From an uncultured Clostridia bacterium (GTDB lineage: Bacteria > Bacillota > Clostridia > Peptostreptococcales > Anaerovoracaceae): a stretch of DNA of 33,451 nucleotides. The stretch covers positions 1-33,451 of the forward strand of contig CALLHZ010000069.1 in the NCBI GenBank assembly GCA_938009115.1. The letters are read 5' to 3'. The notes beneath the pieces are model-generated. The model did no database searches and was not told where the DNA came from. It saw only the letters and a list, made by a program, of their open reading frames with translations. Shown here in pieces: positions 1 through 9,000 of the stretch. Position 1 is the first letter of the stretch; the number at the start of each line of letters is the position of its first letter. Made by a program: the position numbers and the translations under genes.

Positions 1-291
1 GCATCACTTTCCTCCGGCTCCGATGCCGCGGTCTTCCAGGTGGTCGAAGTAGCGGCCGGCAAGAGCCTGATCGGAGGCGCTGGCACAGAGCTGATCCTTC
101 GGGGTGGAAAAGCTGCTGCCATCGACAACGGTGTCGACGGCATTTCGGATCTGACCGCCGGAAAGGATTTAAAGACAGGCGATATGGTTTCACTCAACCA
201 CCTGATCCTTGTGCCCAAGGATGACGGGCGGGGACTTGCCTGTCAGGCGCGCAGCTGGGTCATGGTAAAGGGCGCATATACGATATTGTAA
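1..291 (+). CDS. C-terminal part of an exported or envelope protein, function not recognised (5' truncated by window)
   Basis: The reading frame is open from the first base and ends in TAA at 289-291, giving 96 residues of a protein whose start lies outside the window. The tail is rich in Gly, Ala, Asp and Leu and has short beta-type stretches, for example around ELILRGG and NHLILVPKDDGRG. It contains no cysteine-rich or transmembrane segment. A GTG at position 40 is only an internal codon and has no ribosome site before it. The gene lies 48 bases upstream of an SLH-anchored envelope protein on the same strand, so an envelope role is likely. I do not recognise the family with confidence. Confidence 0.6.
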   Translation, partial: ASLSSGSDAAVFQVVEVAAGKSLIGGAGTELILRGGKAAAIDNGVDGISDLTAGKDLKTGDMVSLNHLILVPKDDGRGLACQARSWVMVKGAYTIL

Positions 292-301
292 GGCATAAGA
301 A

Positions 302-318
302 GCGGGTCGGCGACCCGC
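302..318 (+). other. Short GC-rich hairpin between two genes
   Basis: GCGGGTC (302-308) and GACCCGC (312-318) form a 7-bp perfect stem with a 3-base loop. No T-run follows, and the ribosome site of the next gene begins 4 bases downstream. It is therefore more likely an mRNA-stabilising or partial-termination hairpin than a full Rho-independent terminator. Confidence 0.4.
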
Positions 319-339
319 CGTTCAGGGGGAACGGGATTG

Positions 340-3300
340 ATGAGAAAAAAGAAAACGATCAGCAGGGGGATCAGCATTGTACTGGCTGCGGCCATGGTTT
401 TGGCGGGGCAGCCGCTTTTCGCGTACGGCGCTGCGAGTCTCGCCGAGCTGAAAAGCTCTTCTATTGTTATCAACGAACAGATGACGCTGCATCAGGGGAT
501 CTATTTCAACAGCGCCAGCTCGGCCAATGCGGCGGAAAACTATCTGGTCTACGAGCCGGGAGCGAAGATCACGCCGTTCATCTCCTATGGGAATGACGTA
601 TACGGCGCAGCCGGGGTCTCCCGTATATATGAAATCGAGGAAGAAAAGGGACGCCGTATCGTGGCGGCTACCAACGGCGATTATTTTACGATGGCCACAG
701 GAGTCTCATTGGGTACGGTGATCCGGGACGGCGTCCTGCGCACCGGCGAACACAGCAGCTTTGAGACCGTGGGATTTGACGAAGAGGGCAACGCCATGAT
801 CGGCCGGCTGAATCTTTCCGTCAATGTCCAGGACCAGAACACCGGCAGTTCTTTGAAAGGTATCGGATTCAACAAGACGATGTCCCAGAGCAACGGCGTC
901 ATTCTTTATACCGAAGATTTCGGCGATACCAACGAAGCCGGATTTCCCACAAAGAACGTGATCATCGACCTGGAATCGGGGATCGCGGCGCCCGGTGAAA
1001 GCATTGTGGGGACCATTTCTCAAAAAGTTGATGCCACCGGAAAACTGGCCCTGGAGGAGGATCGGCTCGTGCTGTCCCTTTCGTCTGCCAGTCCGTATGT
1101 ATCGGCGATGGCCGCAATGGATGCCATGCAGGTCGGAGATACTGTCGTGATCGATTTTACCACCGACGAGAAATGGCACGGCGTGGCCCAGGCGGTGGGC
1201 GCCGAAAAACGGCTTATCACCGACGGCCAGATCCCTGCCTTCACCGATACGGGGCGGGCGCCCCGGACAGCGATCGGTGTGCGGGACGACGGATCAGTGG
1301 TTTTATATACGGTAGACGGCCGCCAGAGCGACTACTCCATGGGAATGACTTACGCGGAGCTGGCAGAGAGAATGCAGGACCTTGGCTGCCGCGATGCAGT
1401 GAACCTGGACGGCGGCGATTCCACCATGATGTTCACCACTTATCCCGGTTATGAAAGTCAGACCCAGGTCAATCGAAGCTCCGGCACATCGCTGCGGCGG
1501 TGCGGAAATTACATCCTGTTTGAAAATAGCGAAACGCCTTCTTCGACCCTGCGGCATCTCCACGTCTATCCCTACGACACCTGGATTCTGGCAGGCGCCC
1601 AAATGACGCTGGATGTGCGGGCCAGCGACGGAAATTACTATTATGTAAAAGCGCCCGCTTCCGGTATCACCTATGGCCTCAGCGCAAAAAGCCTGGGGTC
1701 GGTATCCGATCAGGGTGTATTCACCGCAGGCTCGCAAACGGCTGCCGGAAAAGTGACTGCACGCTATAATTCTGTGAGCGGATCGGCAACGGTTTCGGTC
1801 ATTGCAGAGCCGGACAGCGTTTCACTTGTTGCTTTCGACACAGGCGCGGCGCTGCCCGATACGCTTTCCGTCGCTGCCGGCGAAGCTCTGCAGCTTTCGG
1901 CAAAGGCGCTATATAAAACCCTGGAATTAAAATCCGACGCTTCGGCTTACGAATGGACGGTGGAGGGCGGCATCGGAACGATCGATGAAAAAGGCCTGTT
2001 CACCGCGACGACTACGGATCTTGGTACCGGTATTGTCACCGCGACGGCCGGCTCCAGAAGCGATTCGGTCAAAATCACCGTGGTCACCGACGGCAAGGCG
2101 CTTGAAAGCTTTGAGAGCGATGCAACACTCACCTTGACTCCGGGCGAGTACGGAGGTCTGACTGCGGCCGTGCAGACTGATCCTGCCTATGTTCACAATG
2201 GCCGCCGGAGCCTGTCCCTCGAATACGAATATGACTTGCGAGATGCTGAAGTTACAACGGAGGGCGCCGTCTATATCCCCGAAGACCTGACGCTGCCCTT
2301 GAGCTATACATTTACGGATAAGAATCCTACGATGGTCAGCGCCTGGGTGTACGGAAACGGATCCGATGAAGCCCTGCAGCTGACCGTGACGGCAGCAGGA
2401 CAGCAGCAGACGGTCCTGCTGGCTGAGCTGAAGGAGCCGGGATGGAAGCTGGCCTATGTGCACCTTCCCAAAGGTGTTACCAGCATTGACGGTCTTTCGA
2501 TTCGCGCCACACAGGGTCTGCGGGGCGCCGGCGTCGTTTACGCCGATCAGCTGATGGCGGGCTTTGGATATTATTTGGATGAAACGCCGCCGGTCATACA
2601 GGCTGACGTGGCTGCATCGGTCCTGGTGGGCACCGTCACCGATGATCTAGACAGCAGTCTTTCCGCTGCCGGTATCAGTGTGACCTACGACGGAAAACCG
2701 CTGGCCTTTGAATACAACACCAACAATAAAAGTCTCTCTGCGCTTCTGCCTGACGGCGACGGTTACGAACACCGGATCGTGATCCGGGCCGCGGACAGGA
2801 GCGGAAACATCGGTCGGATGGGCTTTGCTGTGGCTACGGCGTCCATCGAAGAGGATTTTGTTCCGACGGCAGCGTTTGCAGATATGGCGCCTGCCCACTG
2901 GGCGACGCCTTTTGCCGAATATTTGTTCCGGCAGAATATTATTACAGGGCGGCTTTCCGGTGACGAGCGGATCTATGACCCGGACAAAACCATGACCCGG
3001 CAGGAATTTGCCGCAGTGATGGTCCGCTGGCTTGGTATCGATGCCAGCCTGTATACGGAGACGGCGCTGAACTTTGCCGATGCTTCCCGCATCCAGGATT
3101 GGGCTGTGGATTCCGTGCGGGTGGCCGTGGCGCAGGGATTCATGACCGGCAAGGCCGTTTCGGGCAGCAGCAAAGTCAACTTTGATCCCGCCGGGCCCAT
3201 TTCCAGACAGGAAGTGATGACCGTGATCGGCCGGATCCAGGAGAAGGGTTATGCCCGGGCAGAGATGTCCTTTACGGACGCGAACCTCGTGGCGCCCTGG

Positions 3301-3423
3301 GCGCTTCCCTACGTGAGCACGCTGGTAGGGCAGGGCGTCATTTCAGGGTTTAATGGAAAACTGGATCCGACCGGAAGCGTGACCCGGGCTCAGATCGCGA
3401 AAATCATCGCCGGCTTGAATTAA
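340..3423 (+). CDS. SLH-domain surface protein with phosphodiester glycosidase (NAGPA-like) domain
   Basis: This is a 1027-residue secreted protein. A basic N-terminus and hydrophobic stretch ending near residue 31 look like a signal peptide. Residues about 90-400 match the phosphodiester glycosidase (NAGPA, Pfam 09992) family, with NGDYF, RTAIG and the signature NLDGGDSTMMF. Ig-like (Big2-type) repeats follow, at about 430-490 and 510-590, then a beta-rich stretch that may bind carbohydrate. Three SLH repeats occupy about 843-1027, each with an F-x-D-x2 motif followed by a W or A position and a TRQE/SRQE/TRAQ motif. SLH domains bind pyruvylated secondary cell-wall polymer, so the enzyme is probably held on the wall and trims phosphodiester-linked glycans. 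The ATG at 340 is preferred to the in-frame TTG at 337 because AGGGGGA lies 9 bases before the ATG. The substrate is unknown. Confidence 0.88.
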   Translation: MRKKKTISRGISIVLAAAMVLAGQPLFAYGAASLAELKSSSIVINEQMTLHQGIYFNSASSANAAENYLVYEPGAKITPFISYGNDVYGAAGVSRIYEIEEEKGRRIVAATNGDYFTMATGVSLGTVIRDGVLRTGEHSSFETVGFDEEGNAMIGRLNLSVNVQDQNTGSSLKGIGFNKTMSQSNGVILYTEDFGDTNEAGFPTKNVIIDLESGIAAPGESIVGTISQKVDATGKLALEEDRLVLSLSSASPYVSAMAAMDAMQVGDTVVIDFTTDEKWHGVAQAVGAEKRLITDGQIPAFTDTGRAPRTAIGVRDDGSVVLYTVDGRQSDYSMGMTYAELAERMQDLGCRDAVNLDGGDSTMMFTTYPGYESQTQVNRSSGTSLRRCGNYILFENSETPSSTLRHLHVYPYDTWILAGAQMTLDVRASDGNYYYVKAPASGITYGLSAKSLGSVSDQGVFTAGSQTAAGKVTARYNSVSGSATVSVIAEPDSVSLVAFDTGAALPDTLSVAAGEALQLSAKALYKTLELKSDASAYEWTVEGGIGTIDEKGLFTATTTDLGTGIVTATAGSRSDSVKITVVTDGKALESFESDATLTLTPGEYGGLTAAVQTDPAYVHNGRRSLSLEYEYDLRDAEVTTEGAVYIPEDLTLPLSYTFTDKNPTMVSAWVYGNGSDEALQLTVTAAGQQQTVLLAELKEPGWKLAYVHLPKGVTSIDGLSIRATQGLRGAGVVYADQLMAGFGYYLDETPPVIQADVAASVLVGTVTDDLDSSLSAAGISVTYDGKPLAFEYNTNNKSLSALLPDGDGYEHRIVIRAADRSGNIGRMGFAVATASIEEDFVPTAAFADMAPAHWATPFAEYLFRQNIITGRLSGDERIYDPDKTMTRQEFAAVMVRWLGIDASLYTETALNFADASRIQDWAVDSVRVAVAQGFMTGKAVSGSSKVNFDPAGPISRQEVMTVIGRIQEKGYARAEMSFTDANLVAPWALPYVSTLVGQGVISGFNGKLDPTGSVTRAQIAKIIAGLN

Positions 3424-3433
3424 AGGAAAATCG

Positions 3434-5638
3434 ATGCGGATCATGCTCTTTGCCGCCGGCGGCGATATCGGCGGAGGAAAAACCCATATCCTTTCGCTGG
3501 CCGGAGAGCTGGCAGAAGAGAATCCTCTGCGGCTCATCAGCTTCCGCCGGGGCGTATTGTCCATGGAAGCCCGGGAAATGGGGATCGATACGGTGGACGT
3601 GGACAGCGGGCTTGGAACTTTTTACGCCTTCAAACTGGCTCTGCGCCAGGTAGAAGAATTTCAGCCTGACGTGATCCACTGCCACGGCGCAAAGGCCAAT
3701 ATGCTCGGGATCCTTGTCAAGAAGATCAAGGGGATCCCGGTGATGACCACCGTCCACTCCGACCCGCGGCTGGATTATCTGGGTATGCCATTAAAACAGT
3801 ATACCTACGGCGTGATCAATGCCTACGCCCTTCGCCGGATGGATTACTATGTAGCGGTAGCCGACCGCATGCAGGAACTTTTGATCGAGCGGGGCTTTGA
3901 TCCGCAAAGTATTTTTACGGTATATAACGGACTGGATTTTTCCCAGGCAAAGGCCGGCGCCCGGCCTTTCAGGAAGCCAGAGGATCCCGTTCGTGTCGGG
4001 ATAGCCGCCAGGCTGACGCCGATCAAGGATATCGGTACGGTGATACGGGCCTTTGCCATCGCCTACAGGAAGGATACCCGACTGCGGCTGTCCATTGCAG
4101 GAACAGGGGAGGATGCCCTGGTGCTGAAGAAGCTCACAAAACAGTTGGGCATCGACCATGTGACGGTCTTTGAAGGCTGGGTCGAGGACATCAAGGCATA
4201 CTTTTCCGATATCGACATCAATGTGCTGGCCTCGCTGTCCGAAACGTTCCCCTATTCGCTTTTGGAAGGCGCTTATCAGCACTGTCCCGCCATCGCCACG
4301 AATGTGGGCGGCATCCCCTCTCTGATCCAGCACGAAGTGACCGGGTTTCTTTTTGAGCCGGGGGATGTGGAAACTTTTGCGGGCTACATCCTGAAGCTGG
4401 CCGGTGACGAGAACTTGCGGGCGCAACTGGCGGAGCGCCTTTTTGAGAAAGCGTCTGCCGCTTTCTCTTTGGAAAAAATGAAGCAGGATCAGCAGCAGAT
4501 CTATCAAACGGTCCTGCGCAGAAAAGCTTCGGGGCCCCGTCAGGGCGCTGTCCTGTGCGGCGCCTACGGCAGGGGGAATGCGGGTGACGAGGCTATCCTG
4601 CGGGCGATCCTCAGCCAGCTGCGCAGGATCGATCAGGATATGCCGTTTCAGGTGATGTCCAGAGATCCTGCAGAGACCCGGATGAAAGAACGGGTCGGAA
4701 GCTACTATATCTTCAATGTGCCGGCATTCCTGAAAAGCCTTCGCAAGGCAAGGCTTTTTGTCAACGGAGGCGGCAGTCTGATCCAGGACGTGACCTCCAG
4801 CCGGTCTTTGTATTTTTACCTGTTCACACTGTGGGCGGCCCGGCAGTCCGGATGCAGGATCGTGATGTACGGTTGCGGGATCGGGCCGATCTCAAAGCCC
4901 AGAAACCGGCGGATCGCAGGAAAAGTTCTCAATGCCACCGCCGACATCATCACGCTTCGGGACAGCGTTTCCCTGGAGCTTTTGGGAGAAATGGGCGTTT
5001 CCAGGCCAGAGATCATTCTGGCCGCGGATCCTGCCGTCAACCTGGCTCATGCAGACGCGGAGGGTGTCCGCAGCGCGTTTGTCAGGGAAGGGATCCCTCC
5101 GGATATCCCCATGATCGGCTTTTGCCTGCGGGCCTGGGAGACATTCACGCAGCCCGGCGAAATCGCCAAGGCTGCGGAATATGCCTGGAGCGCCTATGGG
5201 CTGACCCCGGTGTTTCTGCCCATAGAAATGCCAAAGGATACTCCGGTAGGCGAGAAAGTTGCCCGCATGCTGACGGTTCCCTGTTATGTTTGCCGTCAGG
5301 ATCATCCGGTGGAGGATCTGATCGGTATGCTGGGCTCCATGAAACTGGTCCTCGGAATGCGTCTGCACTCGCTGATCTTCGCAACCGCCGGCGGCGCGCC
5401 GGTGATCGGGATCTCTTACGATGTAAAAGTGGACAGCTTTATCAAGGATATCGGCTCCACCGCCTGTGTCACCTTGACGGACCTTACGGCAGAGCGTCTT
5501 TGCGGCCACATCGACGCGATCATGGCCCAGGGAACAGACCGATTGGGACAAGACGTGCGTCGCCGTCTGCAGGAAATGGAGCACGCCAACGGCGCTGCCG
5601 CGCGAAAACTCTTGGAACAGGAAAGGAAGCCGTTATGA
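3434..5638 (+). CDS. csaB: Fusion protein: GT4 glycosyltransferase plus CsaB-type polysaccharide pyruvyl transferase
   Basis: The protein has 734 residues and two enzyme halves. Residues 1 to about 365 are a family-4 glycosyltransferase, with an N-terminal glycine-rich loop (GGDIGGG), the acidic SETFPYSLLEG donor-site motif and a VGGIP loop. Residues about 372-730 are a polysaccharide pyruvyl transferase of CsaB type, with GAYGRGNAGDEA, NGGGSLIQD, GMRLHSLIFA and ISYDVKV. CsaB adds the pyruvate ketal on secondary cell-wall polymer that SLH domains recognise. The gene starts 10 bases after the stop of the SLH protein, with an AAGGA ribosome site, so the ligand maker and its ligand-binding protein are co-transcribed. 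Stand-alone CsaB is about half this length. The fusion suggests that one polypeptide both transfers a sugar and pyruvylates it, which is an inference. Confidence 0.87.
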   Translation: MRIMLFAAGGDIGGGKTHILSLAGELAEENPLRLISFRRGVLSMEAREMGIDTVDVDSGLGTFYAFKLALRQVEEFQPDVIHCHGAKANMLGILVKKIKGIPVMTTVHSDPRLDYLGMPLKQYTYGVINAYALRRMDYYVAVADRMQELLIERGFDPQSIFTVYNGLDFSQAKAGARPFRKPEDPVRVGIAARLTPIKDIGTVIRAFAIAYRKDTRLRLSIAGTGEDALVLKKLTKQLGIDHVTVFEGWVEDIKAYFSDIDINVLASLSETFPYSLLEGAYQHCPAIATNVGGIPSLIQHEVTGFLFEPGDVETFAGYILKLAGDENLRAQLAERLFEKASAAFSLEKMKQDQQQIYQTVLRRKASGPRQGAVLCGAYGRGNAGDEAILRAILSQLRRIDQDMPFQVMSRDPAETRMKERVGSYYIFNVPAFLKSLRKARLFVNGGGSLIQDVTSSRSLYFYLFTLWAARQSGCRIVMYGCGIGPISKPRNRRIAGKVLNATADIITLRDSVSLELLGEMGVSRPEIILAADPAVNLAHADAEGVRSAFVREGIPPDIPMIGFCLRAWETFTQPGEIAKAAEYAWSAYGLTPVFLPIEMPKDTPVGEKVARMLTVPCYVCRQDHPVEDLIGMLGSMKLVLGMRLHSLIFATAGGAPVIGISYDVKVDSFIKDIGSTACVTLTDLTAERLCGHIDAIMAQGTDRLGQDVRRRLQEMEHANGAAARKLLEQERKPL

Positions 5639-6792
5639 GAAAAATACTGTGTCTTTCCACTTCCAACTATGACCCGGTGCCCACCCGCAAACAGAACGTG
5701 ATGAACCGGATGACGGATGCCAGCGTCCTTTATGTGGACCCGCCGGTGACGCTGCTCGCGCCCTTCAAGGATCCGGGCGCAAGAGAACGGTTGCACGCCC
5801 ATTTGAAAGGCGGAGTATTCCGCAAGGACCATTTGAAAGTCTACGCTTCACCGCCGGTTCTTCCTTTTTATAACAGGATCCGCAGTTTGAACCGCCGGAA
5901 TCAAAAAAATCTGGCTGCTTATCTGAAAAGGATACTGGATGAAAATGATTTCGGTACGGATTTTTATCTCTGGTGCTATTCTCCTTCCTCAGCAGATTTG
6001 ATCGCGCCACTTTCCAGCGCCCTGGGCATGGACGAAGAAGCTCTTTGGCGCAGGACCGTTTATGACTGTGTCGACCGTCATTCTGCTTATCCGGGGCAGA
6101 TCGATCCCCGGGTCGTGGACGGAATGGAAGAAGATCTGGTGCGAAAGGCCGGAACGGTTTTCACCACAGCCCAGGGATTATTCGATCGTCTTTCCGTATG
6201 GAATCCAAGAACGTTTCTGATCCCCAACGGGGTGGACTATCCATTGTTTTCCTCCGTGGCGGAGCTGGTTCCCGGAGCGGGCAGCCCCTTGACTTTCGGC
6301 TTTGTGGGCATGCTTCAGGAATGCATCGACTATGAGTGCATCAGGGCGGTATCCAAAGGGTTCCCGGAGGGCCGGGTCGTGCTCGTAGGGCGGGCGCTGC
6401 CCGGCGTGGATCTTTCCTGGCTCGAAGATCACCCAAACATCGTGTTTCACGGACTCGTGCCTCAGCAGGAGCTGCCAAATATCCTGGGAGGTTTTCATGT
6501 CTGCTTGAATGTGTTTGCCCCGGGCAAGCTGTCGGAGGATGTGAGCCCACTGAAGTTTTATGAATATCTCGCCACCGGAAAACCGGTGGTGAGCACGCCT
6601 GTTCCCTTGCAGGTAAGGGACTATGCGGATTGTATCTATCTGGCGGAAAATACAGAAGAATTTGTGGAAAAGTGCAGGGAGGCCGCCGGCGAAGCGCCGG
6701 GAGACCCGCGAAGCAAAGAGCGGATGCGCCGGGCAAGGGCATGCTCCTGGGAAGAACGGATCCTTGCGATGCGCGGCGTATTGGGATGGTAA
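5635..6792 (+). CDS. Glycosyltransferase, TuaH-like family
   Basis: This 385-residue glycosyltransferase has a GT-B fold. It begins with a short Rossmann-like strand (KILCLSTSNYDPVPTRKQ), and its C-terminal half has a GMLQEC loop, FHGLVPQQELP and a KFYEYLATGKPVVSTP donor-binding region. The N-terminus resembles TuaH, a putative glycosyltransferase of teichuronic acid synthesis. The ATG at 5635 overlaps the previous stop as ATGA and has GGAAAGGAAG upstream. The frame is open much further upstream, but that part lies inside the csaB-like coding sequence and is not real. The position next to the GT4-CsaB fusion points to a wall-polymer pathway. The exact sugar is unknown. Confidence 0.82.
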   Translation: MRKILCLSTSNYDPVPTRKQNVMNRMTDASVLYVDPPVTLLAPFKDPGARERLHAHLKGGVFRKDHLKVYASPPVLPFYNRIRSLNRRNQKNLAAYLKRILDENDFGTDFYLWCYSPSSADLIAPLSSALGMDEEALWRRTVYDCVDRHSAYPGQIDPRVVDGMEEDLVRKAGTVFTTAQGLFDRLSVWNPRTFLIPNGVDYPLFSSVAELVPGAGSPLTFGFVGMLQECIDYECIRAVSKGFPEGRVVLVGRALPGVDLSWLEDHPNIVFHGLVPQQELPNILGGFHVCLNVFAPGKLSEDVSPLKFYEYLATGKPVVSTPVPLQVRDYADCIYLAENTEEFVEKCREAAGEAPGDPRSKERMRRARACSWEERILAMRGVLGW

Positions 6793-6816
6793 AGAGGATC
6801 ATCAACGGAGGAAAAC

Positions 6817-7353
6817 ATGAAAGTAGTCGATGAAAAAGGGAAGTTGTTCGGTTTGATCAATGTAGTGGATCTGATCGTTCTGGTGGCTGTGATCGCTGTG
6901 GTCGGCGCCATTGGCGTCCAGCTGCTTGGAGACAAGGTGACCAATGTCGTGTCCGAAAAAGTGGATTGCTATGCGGAGGTGGCCATCATCGGAGCTGCGC
7001 CCAGGATCTATGAAGAGGCGATGCGCCAGGAACTGGCCGGTGAAAAACTGGTATCAGGGAATGAGTATCTGGAAGGCACGGTGGAAGACGTGTGGCTGGA
7101 AGACTACTGGATGCAAGCGATCACCTCTGACGGCCGGATCGTGGATGCCAAGGATCCCACGAAAAAGACCATCGTCGTGCTGATTCGAACCACTGTGGCC
7201 AAAGATGCCGCCAGCCCCAAGATCGGAAGTCAGGAGGTCAGAGCCGGCAGGACGTACATCGTCAAGACCCAGACCTTTGAATCCAGCGGGACGATCCGCT
7301 ATGTGGAAATGGGCGGCTACAATCCGCCGGAAGGCATGAGCGACATCATGTAA
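6817..7353 (+). CDS. DUF4330 family membrane-anchored protein
   Basis: This 178-residue protein begins with a short polar stretch (VVDEKGKLFGLINVVD), then one transmembrane helix at about residues 18-37 and a beta-rich outer domain. This is the DUF4330 pattern. The family has no established activity and is commonly found near exopolysaccharide and wall-glycan genes. Here it sits between a glycosyltransferase and an O-antigen-ligase-like protein, with GGAGG 7 bases before the start. A helper role in polymer assembly is an inference from position only. Confidence 0.75.
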   Translation: MKVVDEKGKLFGLINVVDLIVLVAVIAVVGAIGVQLLGDKVTNVVSEKVDCYAEVAIIGAAPRIYEEAMRQELAGEKLVSGNEYLEGTVEDVWLEDYWMQAITSDGRIVDAKDPTKKTIVVLIRTTVAKDAASPKIGSQEVRAGRTYIVKTQTFESSGTIRYVEMGGYNPPEGMSDIM

Positions 7354-7365
7354 GAGGGCGGCTTT

Positions 7366-9000
7366 ATGCGTACATTGATCCAAAACAGCATACTGGTGCG
7401 CCTTCCGGCTGCCCTGGCCCGTGGATATGAACATTCCCGGACCGGGCCTCTCTGGATGTCCTTTTGTGAAGCCAAAGATCCGGCGGCGGATTCTGGATAT
7501 CAGCGTTTTCTCGAGAGGATCCAGCAATTGCTTTGGCTTCTTGGCGGCTTCCTGAAGAACGGCATGGTCGGCAGGATCCTTGACGCTTTCAGCCAACGGG
7601 TCCCTGCTGCTGTATTGAACAGCGCCAGTGTTTCGCTGATTCGACGGATGCCATTGCATCGGTGGTTTTTGGTCCTGTTCGCTCTGTATCTGCCGCTTGA
7701 ATATGCCTTCAGGGATGTATTGGGCCTGGAAAGGATCGCATCGGTCTGGGAGGAGCTTCTCATTGCCGCAGGGATCCTACTGATCCTTTGGCGGACCCTG
7801 CGTACCAAAGGGAGAAGCTTTGCCCGGGGGAATATGCTGGAAGCCTCGATCCTGCTGTTCATGGCCGTCGGGCTGCTGCTCATGATGCTGAACCGGCCGT
7901 TCCCTGCCGTGGCGCTGGCGGGCTATCGCGCCCAGGTCCAGTACATGGTTTGGTTTTTCCTGGTCCTGCGCCTGCTGGAAGATCGAAAGGATGCCGCCGC
8001 GCTGTATACAGCGTTTGCCATGACCGTCCTTCTGATGAGCTTTCACGGGATTTATCAATATATTGCAGATGTGGAGATCCCCGCCAGCTGGGTAAGCCAG
8101 ACAGAAATGGGCGTGCGCACCCGAGTATTCTCTCTGACCGGAAGCCCGAACATTTTCGGCTCGCTGATCGTCATGGCCGCGCCCATGCTGGCAGCGTTGA
8201 TGTATTACTGCAAAGAAACGAAATGGAAGATCGCGGCCTTTCTTTCTGTTGGCGCAGCATGCCTGTGCATCTTGTTCACATTTTCCCGCGGCGCCTGGGT
8301 CGGTCTGGTTGTGGCCGTGATCCTGTTCTCCCTGTACGTGGATAAGCGCTTGCTGGCGCTGATGACGGCAGCCATGGCGGGTATCCTTGTGGCCGTACCT
8401 TCGATCACAAGCCGTCTCACGTATCTTTTTACCACAGATTATGCGGAAGCTTCGGCCATCGGCGGGCGGGCGCTCCGCTGGCAGGTGGGGCGTGAGCTTC
8501 TGATGGAAAATTCGCCCTGGCTGGGTTTCGGGCTAGGCCGCTTTGGCGGGGCGGTAGCCATGAACAACCGGCTGCTGGACGAGACCGAAACATTTCGTTA
8601 TTTCTATATGGACAACTATTATTTAAAGACCTTGGTGGAAATGGGTTATCTGGGTCTGTTTTTCTTCCTGCTGGTGCTGGCCGTTTTTGTTATCACCGGA
8701 CTTCGGGCTGTTTACAGAAGCGGGGCAGGCTATGCAACGCTGGCTGGCAGGGACGCGCTGGTGCGCAACACCGGAAATCCCAGGGTTCTGTCCGCAGGCA
8801 TCCTGTCTGGGCTATGCGGGGTTTTGACGCATTGCTATTTTGAAAACATTTTTGAAGAGCCTTACATGATGGCCTATTTCTGGGGGCTTGCTGCGTTGCT
8901 GGTATTTTGGGGCTTTTACGCGGGTCCCCCGAAAGTGATCACTACTGAACAGGGAAGGGCCGAGGACAAGTCCTCCGAGAGGCCCGAAGGAGCGTCGTAA
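7366..9000 (+). CDS. O-antigen ligase / Wzy-type polysaccharide polymerase family membrane protein
   Basis: This 544-residue integral membrane protein has about 10-12 hydrophobic helices beginning near residue 97. The N-terminal 95 residues form a soluble, partly helical extension that is unusual for the family. The O-antigen-ligase (Wzy_C) core includes the FTFSRGAWVGL segment, a long outer loop with GLGRFGG, and DNYYLKTLVEMGYLGL. Such proteins join or polymerise lipid-linked glycans outside the membrane. The gene starts 12 bases after DUF4330 and its TAA shares a base with the ATG of the next gene. Polymerase versus ligase cannot be decided from sequence. Confidence 0.82.
   Translation: MRTLIQNSILVRLPAALARGYEHSRTGPLWMSFCEAKDPAADSGYQRFLERIQQLLWLLGGFLKNGMVGRILDAFSQRVPAAVLNSASVSLIRRMPLHRWFLVLFALYLPLEYAFRDVLGLERIASVWEELLIAAGILLILWRTLRTKGRSFARGNMLEASILLFMAVGLLLMMLNRPFPAVALAGYRAQVQYMVWFFLVLRLLEDRKDAAALYTAFAMTVLLMSFHGIYQYIADVEIPASWVSQTEMGVRTRVFSLTGSPNIFGSLIVMAAPMLAALMYYCKETKWKIAAFLSVGAACLCILFTFSRGAWVGLVVAVILFSLYVDKRLLALMTAAMAGILVAVPSITSRLTYLFTTDYAEASAIGGRALRWQVGRELLMENSPWLGFGLGRFGGAVAMNNRLLDETETFRYFYMDNYYLKTLVEMGYLGLFFFLLVLAVFVITGLRAVYRSGAGYATLAGRDALVRNTGNPRVLSAGILSGLCGVLTHCYFENIFEEPYMMAYFWGLAALLVFWGFYAGPPKVITTEQGRAEDKSSERPEGAS

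Noticed and set aside
302..318. Hairpin as a full terminator before the SLH gene
   Set aside because: No T-run follows, and genes on both sides appear co-transcribed.
4831..5634. N-terminal extension of the TuaH-like glycosyltransferase
   Set aside because: It lies out of frame inside the csaB-like domain. The ATGA overlap and ribosome site fix the start at 5635.
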